Shown here: positions 14,877-22,902 of the stretch, piece by piece
Numbering within the stretch: the stretch's first letter is position 1
Layout: each line of letters opens with the position of its first letter
Assembly (NCBI RefSeq): GCF_014636275.1
Contig: NZ_BMEB01000002.1
Coordinates: 124,001 to 188,000 of the forward strand
Direction of reading: 5' to 3'
DNA from: Cellulomonas carbonis
Lineage (GTDB): Bacteria > Actinomycetota > Actinomycetes > Actinomycetales > Cellulomonadaceae
DNA length: 64,000 nt
The notes under the pieces: model-generated
What the model was told of the DNA's origin: nothing
Seen by the model: only the letters and a program-made list of their open reading frames with translations
Database searches by the model: none
Position numbers and translations under genes: made by a program

Positions 14877-15821
14877 GTGACCCTGAGACTCCCCGACCAC
14901 TGGGTGTGGGACAGCTGGCCGGCGTACGACGGCGAGCACCACCACCTGTTCTTCCTGCGGGCCTCGCGCGCCCTGCTCGACCCCGACCGGCGCCACCAGC
15001 GCGCGTCGGTCGGGCACGCCCGGTCCACGGACCTGCGCACCTGGGAGCTCCTGCCCGACGCGCTCGTCACCGCGGACGCCCCCGCGTGGGACGACCAGGC
15101 GACGTGGACCGGTTCCGTGGTCCAGGCGCCCGACGGGTCGTGGCGCCTGTTCTACACGGGCGTCAGCCGGGCCGAGCACGGCCTCGTGCAGCGCATCGGC
15201 GCGGCCCGCTCGGACGACCTCGTGACGTGGCACCGGCTCCCCGGGCCGCTGACCGAGGCCGACCCGCGGTGGTACGAGAAGTACGAGGGTCCGGACGGGC
15301 CGTGGTTCGACGAGGCGTGGCGCGACCCATGGGTGCTCGCGGACCCCGACGGCGACGGGTGGCACATGCTCGTCACCGCCCGGGCACGCGAGGGAGACCC
15401 CGCGGGCCGCAGCGTCGTCGGGCACGCGACCAGCCCGGACCTCGAGACGTGGACCGTCCAGCCGCCGCTGTCGCAGCCCGCCGGCTTCGGCCAGCTCGAG
15501 GTGACGCAGGTGGTCGAGGTCGACGGTGCGCCGTTCCTGCTGTTCTGCTGCTGGCTCGACCGGCTCGCGCCCGAGCGGGCCGCGACGTGGGACGGCGGCG
15601 GCATGTGGGCGGTGCCGGGCGAGTCGCTGCTCGGCCCGTGGGACTTCGACCGGGCGCACACGTTCGACCACCCGAGCCTGTACGCGGCGCGCCTCGTGCA
15701 GGACCCCGCCGGCGGGTGGTCGCTCCTCGGCTTCCGCGACACCGAGGACGGGCAGTTCGTCGGCGAGATCACCGACCCGCTGCCCGTTGTCCGCGACGGC
15801 GACCGGCTCCGGCTGGCCTGA
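14877..15821 (+). CDS. GH32/GH68-like (clan GH-J) beta-propeller glycosidase, probable fructosidase
   Basis: A 314-residue cytoplasmic protein (no signal peptide) with the repeated strand pattern of a five-bladed propeller. Three candidate catalytic elements fall where clan GH-J enzymes have them. D12 in VWDSWP is the nucleophile position; WDSW is also the nucleophile motif of levansucrases. RDP at 149-151 in WRDPWVLAD is the transition-state stabiliser. E208 in GQLEVTQ is the acid/base. The protein is shorter than typical GH32 (about 450-500) because it lacks the C-terminal beta-sandwich. It probably hydrolyses the imported oligosaccharide; fructosides are inferred, not shown. A GH43-like assignment is the main alternative. 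GTG at 14877 was chosen from its four-base distance to the previous stop. Confidence 0.72.
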   Translation: MTLRLPDHWVWDSWPAYDGEHHHLFFLRASRALLDPDRRHQRASVGHARSTDLRTWELLPDALVTADAPAWDDQATWTGSVVQAPDGSWRLFYTGVSRAEHGLVQRIGAARSDDLVTWHRLPGPLTEADPRWYEKYEGPDGPWFDEAWRDPWVLADPDGDGWHMLVTARAREGDPAGRSVVGHATSPDLETWTVQPPLSQPAGFGQLEVTQVVEVDGAPFLLFCCWLDRLAPERAATWDGGGMWAVPGESLLGPWDFDRAHTFDHPSLYAARLVQDPAGGWSLLGFRDTEDGQFVGEITDPLPVVRDGDRLRLA

Positions 15822-15823
15822 CG

Positions 15824-15862
15824 CCGGGCGTCCGGGCGTCCGGGCGTCCGGCGTCCGGGCGT
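15824..15862. repeat. Tandem 8-mer repeat (CCGGGCGT)
   Basis: Five consecutive units of CCGGGCGT directly follow the glycosidase stop. The fourth unit is shortened to seven bases. It is a slippage-prone microsatellite with no evident function. Confidence 0.85.
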
Positions 15863-15874
15863 CCCGGCACCTGC

Positions 15875-15913
15875 GGGGAAGGTCCGTGCCGGATGGCGGC
15901 ACGGACCTTCCCC
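15875..15913 (+). terminator. Strong bidirectional-type terminator hairpin after the sugar operon
   Basis: A perfect 17-bp stem (GGGGAAGGTCCGTGCCG at 15875-15891, complement at 15897-15913) with a 5-nt loop. There is no U tract, as usual in very GC-rich actinobacteria. Confidence 0.8.
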
Positions 15914-15967
15914 GTCGCGGGCCGGCCAGTCGTCGTCGGCCCTCGCGCGACGACGGGCCCGCGCGCC

Positions 15968-15979
15968 TAGCCTCACCGC
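15968..15979 (+). promoter_or_regulatory. -10 box of the probably leaderless photolyase gene
   Basis: TAGCCT at 15968-15973, six bases, then ATG at 15980. No Shine-Dalgarno is present in the gap. Confidence 0.55.
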
Positions 15980-17392
15980 ATGACGAGCGTGCTCTGGCTG
16001 CGGCGTGACCTGCGGCGTCGCGACCATCCCGCGCTCCTCGCCGCGCACGAGGCGGGCGGGCCGGTGCTGCCGCTGTTCGTCGCCGACCCGGCGCTGGTCG
16101 CGTCGGCGGGGACGGCGCGACTGTCGGCGCTGCACGAGGCGCTGCGCGGGGTCCACGACTCGTACGACGGCGCGCTCGTCGTCCGGACCGGCCGGCCAGA
16201 GGAGGTCGTGCCCGCCGTCGTCCGCGAGGTCGGGGCGACGAGCGTGCACGTCAGCGCCGAGACGACCCCCTACGGACGGCGCCGCGACGAGCGGGTCGAG
16301 GCCGCGCTCGCCGCCCTGGCCGACGACGACGGCGCGGGCTCGCCCGTCCCGCTCGTGCGGACGGGCAGCCCGTACGCCGTCACGCCCGGCCGCGTCCGCA
16401 ACGGCAGCGGCGACCCGTACAAGGTGTTCACGCCGTTCAGCCGCGCGTGGCGCGACCACGGCTGGCGGCGGCCCGCCGACGAGCCGGCCGGGGTCCGGTG
16501 GGTCCGCGGCCCCGACTCCGAGCCGCTGCCGGGCGCCGACGCCGAGGCGCGGTGGGCGTCGTCGGGCGCGTCCCTGACGGGCGTCGTCGACGAGGAGCAC
16601 GCGCTCGAGCGGTGGAGCGCGTTCCTCGACGACGGCCTCGCGTCCTACGGCACGGGCCGGGACCGGCCGGACCTCGACGCGACGTCGGGCCTGTCGGTGC
16701 ACCTCAAGTACGGGACCGTGCACCCCCGCACGCTCCTCGCGGACGTCGCGGCGCACCCTGCGGCGCGCACCGCGGACGCGACGCGGTTCGTCACCGAGCT
16801 CGCGTGGCGCGAGTTCTACGCCGACGTGCTGTGGCACTCGCCGTCGTCGGCCTGGGCGGACCTGCGCCCCGGGCTGAGCGGGCTCGCGTACGAGGACCCG
16901 ACGCAGGGCTCGACCGCCGAGCGGTTCGCGGCGTGGTGCGAGGGGCGCACGGGGTACCCGTTCGTCGACGCGGGGATGCGGCAGCTGCTGCGCGAGGGCT
17001 GGGTGCACAACCGGGTCCGGATGGTCGTCGCGAGCTTCCTCGTCAAGGACCTGCACGTGTGGTGGCCGCACGGCGCGCGGCACTTCATGGCGCACCTGCG
17101 CGACGGCGACCTGGCGTCGAACAGCCACGGGTGGCAGTGGGTCGCGGGGACGGGCACGGACGCGTCGCCGTTCTTCCGCGTGTTCAACCCGGTGACCCAG
17201 GGCAAGCGGTTCGACCCCGACGGCGACTACGTCCGCCGCTACGTCCCCGAGCTCGCGCACGTCGCGGGCGCCGCGGCGCACGAGCCGTGGTCGGTGCTCG
17301 ACGGGTACGCCGAGGGTTACCCCGAGCGCGTCGTCGACCACGCCGCCGAGCGCGAGGAGGCCCTGCGGCGGTACTCCGCGGCCACGGCCTGA
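15980..17392 (+). CDS. phrB: Deoxyribodipyrimidine photolyase (class I, cryptochrome/photolyase family)
   Basis: The 470-residue enzyme uses blue light and FADH- to split cyclobutane pyrimidine dimers. The N-terminal alpha/beta antenna domain opens with SVLWLRRDLRRRDHPALLAA. The C-terminal FAD-binding helical domain has the hallmark segments SGLSVHLKYGTVHPRTLL, TGYPFVDAGMRQLLREGWVH, NRVRMVVASFLVKDLHVWW, LASNSHGWQWVAGTGTDASP and FNPVTQGKRFDPDGDYVRRY. The length matches bacterial CPD photolyases. The gene is apparently leaderless (TAGCCT box six bases upstream) and is separated from the sugar operon by a strong terminator. Whether it is a CPD or a (6-4) enzyme cannot be proven by eye, but the motifs fit the CPD class I type. 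Confidence 0.93.
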   Translation: MTSVLWLRRDLRRRDHPALLAAHEAGGPVLPLFVADPALVASAGTARLSALHEALRGVHDSYDGALVVRTGRPEEVVPAVVREVGATSVHVSAETTPYGRRRDERVEAALAALADDDGAGSPVPLVRTGSPYAVTPGRVRNGSGDPYKVFTPFSRAWRDHGWRRPADEPAGVRWVRGPDSEPLPGADAEARWASSGASLTGVVDEEHALERWSAFLDDGLASYGTGRDRPDLDATSGLSVHLKYGTVHPRTLLADVAAHPAARTADATRFVTELAWREFYADVLWHSPSSAWADLRPGLSGLAYEDPTQGSTAERFAAWCEGRTGYPFVDAGMRQLLREGWVHNRVRMVVASFLVKDLHVWWPHGARHFMAHLRDGDLASNSHGWQWVAGTGTDASPFFRVFNPVTQGKRFDPDGDYVRRYVPELAHVAGAAAHEPWSVLDGYAEGYPERVVDHAAEREEALRRYSAATA

Positions 17393-17407
17393 GCGGAGGC
17401 CGACGAC

Positions 17408-17439
17408 GGGCCGCGTCGCTCAGGGGCCGCGTCGCTCCG
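17408..17439. repeat. Tandem 16-mer duplication after phrB
   Basis: GGGCCGCGTCGCTCAG (17408-17423) is followed directly by GGGCCGCGTCGCTCCG (17424-17439). There is one mismatch and no obvious dyad, so this is probably simple slippage. Confidence 0.7.
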
Positions 17440-17525
17440 GGGCCGGGTCGTGAGTCGACCGCCCCGCCCGGCGCCCACCCTCAGCCGCGAGGGGGAATCC
17501 CCTCCCCGCCGCACCACCGAACCCG

Positions 17526-17531
17526 TACGGT
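17526..17531 (+). promoter_or_regulatory. -10 box of the AAA ATPase gene
   Basis: TACGGT lies 25 bases upstream of the GTG start, leaving a short leader that contains a GGAGGGGG Shine-Dalgarno. No clear -35 is seen. Confidence 0.4.
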
Positions 17532-17556
17532 GGCGCCACCGACGGAGGGGGATCCC

Positions 17557-19065
17557 GTGCACGACAACGGCTACGTCGTCGCCACCAGCAGCGGCGCCGT
17601 CTACGGCGGCTCCATGGGCGGTCCGGCGCCGGGCGGGGCGGGCGACGGCGCCCTGCGACCCGAGCTCGCCGACGTCGGCCGCCTCCTGCGGCGCGGGGTA
17701 CGGGGCGTCGTCGGCGCCGCGCGCGCGGGCGAGGCGCCGACGCTGACGTCGATCGTCCGCGAGCACCTCGGCGACGGCTCGGGCGAGCTCCCCGTGGTCG
17801 AGGAGACGTGGGCGCCGTACGAGCACGTCAACGTGCAGGCCGGGCTCGACGACTGGCTCGCGTCGACCGGCGGTGCGGTGCACGTCGTCGGCGTCGTCGG
17901 CTTCCGGCACCAGCGGTTCGGGCTGGGCGAGATCCTCACCGACCAGCGCGAGCCGTGGGGCCCGCGGCCCGGCAACGTCGCGCGCGTCAACCTGCCCGCC
18001 GGCCCCGACGGCGAGGTGCGCGCGTGCGTGCAGTGCGCGATCTACCTGGTCGACGAGGGCACCGACCGCACCGCGCTGCTCGTGCGCGCGGCCGACCCGG
18101 AGAGCGGTCAGACGCGCGTGAGCCTCCAGGTCGTCAGCACGCGCGACGGGCGCGCGGCGGAGGCCGCCGCGGGGGTGCGTGCGGCGACGTCGGCCGCGAA
18201 CGTCTTCCGCGGGAAGGTCCTCAGCTTCGGGCACGACGTCTTCGGGTACGGGCAGACGCTGCTCGCGTTCCAGCGGCGTCCCGACCTCGACGCCGACCAC
18301 CTCGTCCTGCCGCCCGAGACGCTCGAGGCGGTCGAGCGGCAGGTCGTCGGCGTCGCGGCGCACAAGGAGCGGCTGCTCGCGGCCGGGCAGCACCTCAAGC
18401 GCGGCCTGCTGCTGTACGGCCCGCCCGGCGTGGGCAAGACCCACACGGTCCGCTACCTCACCGCGCGGCTCACGGGCACGACGGTCATCCAGCTCACGGG
18501 CGACGCGCTCGGGCTCATCGGCGAGGCGTGCTCCGTCGCCCGCGCGCTCCAGCCGTCGATGGTCGTGGTCGAGGACGTCGACCTCATCGCCGAGGACCGC
18601 GGCATGCACCCCGGCCAGCACCCGCTGCTCTTCCAGCTGCTCAACGAGATGGACGGGCTCGCGGAGGACGCCGACGTCGTCTTCGTGCTCACCACCAACC
18701 GGGCGGACCTGCTCGAGCCCGCGCTCGCCGCACGGCCCGGCCGGGTCGACCAGGCGGTCGAGCTGCGCCTGCCCGACGCCGACGCGCGGCGCGCCCTCTT
18801 CGCGCTGTACCGGGGCGGGCTCGACGTCGAGGACGGCGCGGCCGACGACGCCGTCGCCCGGACCGACGGCGTCACGGCGTCGTTCCTGAAGGAGCTGCTG
18901 CGCCGCGCGGCGCTCGTCGCGGGCGACCGGCTGCCGCGCGTGTCCCGCTCCGACGTCGCGCACGCCCTCGACGAGCTGCTCGACACGCGTAACGCGATGA
19001 CCCGCACGCTGCTGGGCGGCGGGACGGAGGTCACCCTCCGCTCCCCCGCCGACGACGTGGACTGA
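17557..19065 (+). CDS. AAA family ATPase, orphan, with an N-terminal domain of unknown function
   Basis: A 502-residue cytoplasmic protein. Residues 1-250 form a domain I do not recognise; it begins with a Gly-rich stretch and contains VVGVVGFRHQRFGLGEILTD. Residues about 255-490 are an AAA module: Walker A GPPGVGKT (288-295), Walker B MVVVEDVDLI (from 335), and a second region of homology starting TTNRADLLEPALAARPGRVD (from 379) with its arginine fingers. In Walker B the usual second acidic residue is kept in the EDVD context. The module resembles the proteasomal ATPase/FtsH/Cdc48 type, but no protease or partner gene is adjacent. GTG at 17557 follows GGAGGGGG. Substrate and role are unknown; protein remodelling is the family default. 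Confidence 0.82.
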   Translation: MHDNGYVVATSSGAVYGGSMGGPAPGGAGDGALRPELADVGRLLRRGVRGVVGAARAGEAPTLTSIVREHLGDGSGELPVVEETWAPYEHVNVQAGLDDWLASTGGAVHVVGVVGFRHQRFGLGEILTDQREPWGPRPGNVARVNLPAGPDGEVRACVQCAIYLVDEGTDRTALLVRAADPESGQTRVSLQVVSTRDGRAAEAAAGVRAATSAANVFRGKVLSFGHDVFGYGQTLLAFQRRPDLDADHLVLPPETLEAVERQVVGVAAHKERLLAAGQHLKRGLLLYGPPGVGKTHTVRYLTARLTGTTVIQLTGDALGLIGEACSVARALQPSMVVVEDVDLIAEDRGMHPGQHPLLFQLLNEMDGLAEDADVVFVLTTNRADLLEPALAARPGRVDQAVELRLPDADARRALFALYRGGLDVEDGAADDAVARTDGVTASFLKELLRRAALVAGDRLPRVSRSDVAHALDELLDTRNAMTRTLLGGGTEVTLRSPADDVD

Positions 19066-19097
19066 CCCCGCGAGCCGCCCGGTCCGCACCCCCGCTC

Positions 19098-19161
19098 CGT
19101 CGAGATCAGGGTTCGTGTCGGCGCGTCGCGCGAAACGCCGACACGAAGTCGTATCTCGACG
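19098..19161. terminator. Bidirectional terminator between the AAA ATPase and LLM oxidoreductase genes
   Basis: Nested inverted repeats. The outer CGTCGAGAT (19098-19106) pairs with ATCTCGACG (19153-19161). The inner TTCGTGTCGGCG (19112-19123) pairs with CGCCGACACGAA (19136-19147). It lies between two convergent genes. Confidence 0.7.
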
Positions 19162-19213
19162 CGGGGATCGGGGACTGGGGAGCCGGGAGCGGGGCGGGGT
19201 GCGGGGTGCGGGC

Positions 19214-20296
19214 CTAGGGTCGGGCGCGCCAGGCGGCGGCGACCTGCTCGAAGCTCGCGATGCGGCGTGCGCGGTCGATCGACGGCGTGACCAGCACGAC
19301 CTCGTCCGCCTCCGCGTCGGCCTGGATCGCCCGGAGGCGTGCGACGACGTCGTCGGCGGTGCCCGTGACCATGCGGTCCTCCGCGAGCGCGACCGCGGCG
19401 CGCGACCGACGGAACGCGTCCGACGCCGCGTACTCGCGCACCTGCTCGGGCCGCAGCGGCTCGCGGATGCCGCGCGCGAGGTTCTGCATCGTGAGCGCCC
19501 AGCCGGCCTCGAACTCGAGCACGGCCTCGGCGTCGTCGCTCGCGAACGTCAGGACGGAGATCGCGGACCAGGGCCGGTCGCCGTCGTGCGCGGGCTCGAA
19601 GTCGCGGCGGTACTCGCGCAGCACGCGCGTCGCGATCTCGGGGCTCATGTGGTGTGCGAACACCGCCCGCAGGCCGTTCACCGCGGCGAACCGGGGTCCG
19701 TACGGGCTCGACCCGAGCAGGAACACCTCGGGGCGTTCGGGGACGACGGGTGCGGCGACGAGGGGCCGGTACGGGTGCCCCTCGGGGAACCCGTCGCCGA
19801 GAAACGCCAGGAGCTCGGCGACCTGACCCGGGAAGTCCGCACCGACGTCGACGGTCGTGCCGCGGCGCAGGACGTGCGCGGTGAGCGGGTCCGTCCCCGG
19901 TGCCCGGCCGAGGCCGAGGTCGATCCGGCCGGGGTACAGCGCGAGGAGCGTGCGGAACGTCTCGGCGACCTTGAACGGCGCGTGGTTCGGCAGCATGATC
20001 CCGGCCGCGCCGATGCGGATGCGCTCGGTGCGCGCGCCGAGCGCCGCGACGAGGATCTCGGGCGCGCTGCACGCCAGGCTGTCCATGTTGTGGTGCTCGG
20101 ACATCCAGTAGCGCCGGTAGCCGGCGGCCTCGACCGCCTCCGCGACCTCGACCGCACCCTCGATCGCCGCGTGCGCCGACTCGCCGTGCTCGATGCCCAC
20201 GAAGTCGAGCACCGCGAGCGGCAGGTCCGTCGGCCGGTCGGTCGGCTGCTCGCCGCGGGCGTCGGGGGCGGGGGACGGGGTGTCAGGTGTGCTCAC
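19214..20296 (-). CDS. LLM class flavin-dependent oxidoreductase
   Basis: A roughly 360-residue bacterial luciferase-like monooxygenase. The TIM-barrel opens with LPLAVLDFVGIEHGESAHAA. It contains the family segments RYWMSEHHNMDSLACSAPEI, IRIGAAGIMLPNHAPFKVAE and RIDLGLGRAPGTDPLTAHVL, the last near the FMN phosphate site. Members of this subfamily use reduced FMN or F420; which one is not decidable here. The natural substrate is unknown. GTG at 20296 is preferred as start; an in-frame TTG at 20308 would add four residues, and neither has a good Shine-Dalgarno. The gene is 91 bases downstream of gltD on the same strand. Confidence 0.88.
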   Translation of the reverse strand: MSTPDTPSPAPDARGEQPTDRPTDLPLAVLDFVGIEHGESAHAAIEGAVEVAEAVEAAGYRRYWMSEHHNMDSLACSAPEILVAALGARTERIRIGAAGIMLPNHAPFKVAETFRTLLALYPGRIDLGLGRAPGTDPLTAHVLRRGTTVDVGADFPGQVAELLAFLGDGFPEGHPYRPLVAAPVVPERPEVFLLGSSPYGPRFAAVNGLRAVFAHHMSPEIATRVLREYRRDFEPAHDGDRPWSAISVLTFASDDAEAVLEFEAGWALTMQNLARGIREPLRPEQVREYAASDAFRRSRAAVALAEDRMVTGTADDVVARLRAIQADAEADEVVLVTPSIDRARRIASFEQVAAAWRARP

Positions 20297-20387
20297 ACGA
20301 GGCGGCAACGCACGCGCCCCGACGCGTGTTCCGATCGCACCGGATGCGCGACCGCAACCCCCGACCGCCAGCCTCGGACCCCCAGCC

Positions 20388-21860
20388 TCAGACCCGCAGC
20401 GCGACCGTGCTCGCGGTCACCGGGGCGGGGAGCTCGGTCCGGCCCGTGAGGTACGCGTCGACCGACGCCGCCGCCGCGCGGCCCTCCGCGATCGCCCACA
20501 CGATCAGCGACTGCCCGCGTCCTGCGTCGCCGGCGACGAAGACGCCCGGCACCTCGGTCGCGAAGTCGTCGGCCCGGACCACGGTGCCGCGCCCGGTGAG
20601 CGCGACGCCCAGCTGGTCCAGCAGCGGGCTCGGCTCGACGCCCGTGAACCCCATCGCGAGCAGCACGAGCTGCGCGGGGAGCTCCCGCTCGGTGCCGGCC
20701 ACCGGGGCCGGGCGTCCGTCGACCAGCTCGACGTCGACGAGCCGCACGGCGCGCACGCGCCCGTCGTCGTCGGCCTCGAGCGCCTGGGTGCTCACCGCGT
20801 AGACGCGCTCGCCGCCCTCCTCGTGCGCGCTCGTGACCTTGAACAGCGTCGGGTACGTCGGCCACGGCTGGTGCGCGGGCCGCGCGTCGGGCGGCTGCGG
20901 GAGGATCTCGAGCTGCGTCACGGACCGCGCACCCTGCCGCACGGCCGTCCCGACGCAGTCGGCGCCCGTGTCGCCGCCACCGATGACGACGACGTCGAGC
21001 CCGGTCGCCGTCACCTGGTCCGGGACGTCCTCGCCGACGGCCACGCGGTTGGCGGGCGGCAGGTACTCCATCGCCTGGAGCACGCCGACGGCGTCGCGGC
21101 CGGGCACGGGGAGGTCGCGCGGCACGGTCGACCCGACCGCGAGGACCACGGCGTCGTACGACGCGAGGAGCTGCTCACCCGTGAGGTCGCGCCCGACCTC
21201 GACGCCCGTCCGGAAGCGCGTGCCCTCGGCCTCCATCTGCGCGAGACGGCGGTCGACGTGACGCTTCTCCATCTTGAACTCGGGGATCCCGTAGCGGAGG
21301 AGGCCGCCCGGGCGGTCGTCGCGCTCGAGCACGACGACGGTGTGGCCGGCGCGCGTGAGCTGCTGCGCGGCCGCGAGCCCCGCGGGCCCCGAGCCGACGA
21401 CGGCGACCGTGCGCCCGCTGTGCCGCTGCGGCGGCTGCGGGACGACGAGGCCGCGGTCCCACGCCTCGTCGATGATCGTCGCCTCGACGTTCTTGATCGT
21501 CACGGCGGGCTGGTTGATGCCGAGCACGCAGCTCGCCTCGCACGGTGCGGGGCACAGCCGACCGGTGAAGTCGGGGAAGTTGTTGGTGCTCTGGAGGCGG
21601 TCGAACGCCTGCTCCCACTGGCCGCGGAAGACGAGGTGGTTCCACTCGGGCACGAGGTTCCCGAGCGGGCACTGGAAGTGGCAGAACGGGACGCCGCAGT
21701 CCATGCACCGGCTCGCCTGCCGGCTGACGACGGCGACGTCCTCGGGGTGCCCAGCGCGGTGCGCGTGCACCTCGGCCCAGTCCTGGATGCGGACGTCGAC
21801 CGGCCGGCTCGCGGGGAGCTCGCGCTCGCGCGTCCTCAGGAACCCACGCGGGTCGCCCAC
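20388..21860 (-). CDS. gltD: Glutamate synthase small subunit (NADPH-dependent)
   Basis: A 490-residue iron-sulfur flavoprotein that passes electrons from NADPH through FAD and [4Fe-4S] clusters to the glutamate-synthesising large subunit. The N-terminus is typical (GDPRGFLRTREREL). Cys ligands appear in SRCMDCGVPFCHFQCPLGN and in GRLCPAPCEASCVLGI. The FAD site is TVAVVGSGPAGLAAAQQLTR and the NADPH site VVVIGGGDTGADCVGTAV. A GGAGGT Shine-Dalgarno sits six bases before GTG 21860, so longer upstream frames were discarded. The large subunit gene gltB, normally directly upstream, is absent from this locus. A -10-like TAGCGT (minus strand, 21968-21973) is about 110 bases upstream. Confidence 0.9.
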   Translation of the reverse strand: MGDPRGFLRTRERELPASRPVDVRIQDWAEVHAHRAGHPEDVAVVSRQASRCMDCGVPFCHFQCPLGNLVPEWNHLVFRGQWEQAFDRLQSTNNFPDFTGRLCPAPCEASCVLGINQPAVTIKNVEATIIDEAWDRGLVVPQPPQRHSGRTVAVVGSGPAGLAAAQQLTRAGHTVVVLERDDRPGGLLRYGIPEFKMEKRHVDRRLAQMEAEGTRFRTGVEVGRDLTGEQLLASYDAVVLAVGSTVPRDLPVPGRDAVGVLQAMEYLPPANRVAVGEDVPDQVTATGLDVVVIGGGDTGADCVGTAVRQGARSVTQLEILPQPPDARPAHQPWPTYPTLFKVTSAHEEGGERVYAVSTQALEADDDGRVRAVRLVDVELVDGRPAPVAGTERELPAQLVLLAMGFTGVEPSPLLDQLGVALTGRGTVVRADDFATEVPGVFVAGDAGRGQSLIVWAIAEGRAAAASVDAYLTGRTELPAPVTASTVALRV

Positions 21861-21967
21861 GGTCCACCTCCGGCTGGCCGGTCCGCGCACCGTCGGCCGC
21901 GGCTGTCCCGGATGTCGAGACGTCGGTCTCGGCACCGCTCCCCGCGGCATGAGCGGGGTGCCCGGCC

Positions 21968-21973
21968 ACGCTA
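21968..21973 (-). promoter_or_regulatory. Candidate -10 box for gltD
   Basis: TAGCGT on the minus strand, about 107 bases before the start codon. The leader that follows includes a GAGACCGACGTCTC-like dyad (GAGAC/GTCTC). Confidence 0.3.
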
Positions 21974-22020
21974 GGTGCGCGACCCGGCGTGCGGGTGGTC
22001 CGAACGTCCCGGCGCCGCCG

Positions 22021-22788
22021 TCAGACGAGGTCGACCAGGTCCGCGATCGACGGGACGACCTGCGCGGGCCGGAACGGGTAGCGGTCGACGTCCTCGGCCC
22101 GCGTCGAGCCCGTCAGCACGAGGTACGTCGTCAGGCCGGCCTCGATGCCCGCGACGACGTCGGTGTCCATCCGGTCGCCGATCATCGCGGTGGACTCCGA
22201 GTGCGCGTCGATCCGGTTGAGCGCGGACCGGAACATCATCGGGTTGGGCTTGCCGACGAAGTACGGCGTCCGGCCGGTCGCCCGCGTGATGAGCGCCGCG
22301 ACGGCACCCGTCGCCGGCAGCGGGCCCTCGGCGCTCGGACCGGTCGGGTCGGGGTTGGTCGCGATGAAGCGCGCCCCGCCGTCGATGAGCCGGATCGCGC
22401 GCGTGATCGCCTCGAACGAGTACGTGCGGGTCTCGCCGAGGACGACGTAGTCGGGGTCGGAGTCCGTGAGCGTGTAGCCGACCTCGTACAGCGCGGTCGT
22501 GAGCCCCGCCTCGCCGATGACGTACGCGCTGCCGCCCGGCACCTGCTGGTGCAGGAACTGCGCGGTCGCGAGCGCCGACGTCCAGATCGACTCCTCGGGC
22601 AGGTCGATACCGGAGCCCTGGAGCCTCGCCCGCAGGTCCCGCGGCGTGAAGATCGAGTTGTTCGTGAGCACGAGGAAGGGCCGCTCCTTACGGCGCAGGG
22701 CGCCGATGAACTCCGAGGCACCGGGCAGCGCGTGCCCCTCGTGCACGAGCACGCCGTCCATGTCGGTGAGCCAGCTCTCGATCGTCAT
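22021..22788 (-). CDS. HAD-IIA family sugar-phosphate phosphatase (NagD-like)
   Basis: A 255-residue haloacid dehalogenase hydrolase. Motif I is LTDMDGVLVHEG near the N-terminus, with the nucleophile in DMDG. Motif II is LVLTNNS. The C2-type cap lies in the middle third. Motif III/IV is VGKPNPMMFRSALNRIDA, then AMIGDRMDTDVVAGIEAGL with the metal-binding acidic residues. This is the NagD/GPP subfamily, whose members dephosphorylate nucleotides or sugar phosphates; the substrate is unclear. ATG 22788 has a weak -10-like CACGCT six bases upstream and no Shine-Dalgarno, suggesting a leaderless transcript. It is divergent from the ABC ATPase gene. Confidence 0.9.
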   Translation of the reverse strand: MTIESWLTDMDGVLVHEGHALPGASEFIGALRRKERPFLVLTNNSIFTPRDLRARLQGSGIDLPEESIWTSALATAQFLHQQVPGGSAYVIGEAGLTTALYEVGYTLTDSDPDYVVLGETRTYSFEAITRAIRLIDGGARFIATNPDPTGPSAEGPLPATGAVAALITRATGRTPYFVGKPNPMMFRSALNRIDAHSESTAMIGDRMDTDVVAGIEAGLTTYLVLTGSTRAEDVDRYPFRPAQVVPSIADLVDLV

Positions 22789-22794
22789 GGGTGC

Positions 22795-22800
22795 AGCGTG
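22795..22800 (-). promoter_or_regulatory. Weak leaderless-type -10 box of the HAD phosphatase gene
   Basis: CACGCT on the minus strand, six bases before ATG 22788. Confidence 0.3.
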
Positions 22801-22889
22801 CCACCCGTGGGTGTCCGGGGGGTGACGGTCCCGCGAGCGCGAGCCACGCCCGACGGCGCGCGGGCCTCCCCGGGCGGACGGCCGCGACC

Positions 22890-22902
22890 TAGGCTCGACC
22901 GG
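22890..22902 (+). promoter_or_regulatory. -10 box of the leaderless ABC ATPase/DUF6297 operon
   Basis: TAGGCT at 22890-22895, seven bases, then GTG at 22903. There is no Shine-Dalgarno in the gap. Confidence 0.55.

Noticed and set aside
15824..15862. CCGGGCGT tandem array as a regulatory or CRISPR-like repeat
   Set aside because: Units are contiguous without spacers and lie after a stop codon, next to a terminator. Simple slippage explains them.
20297..20387. Possible separate small gene between the LLM oxidoreductase and gltD
   Set aside because: The interval is 91 bases with no start/ribosome site pair and simple repeats of CCCAGCCTC type.
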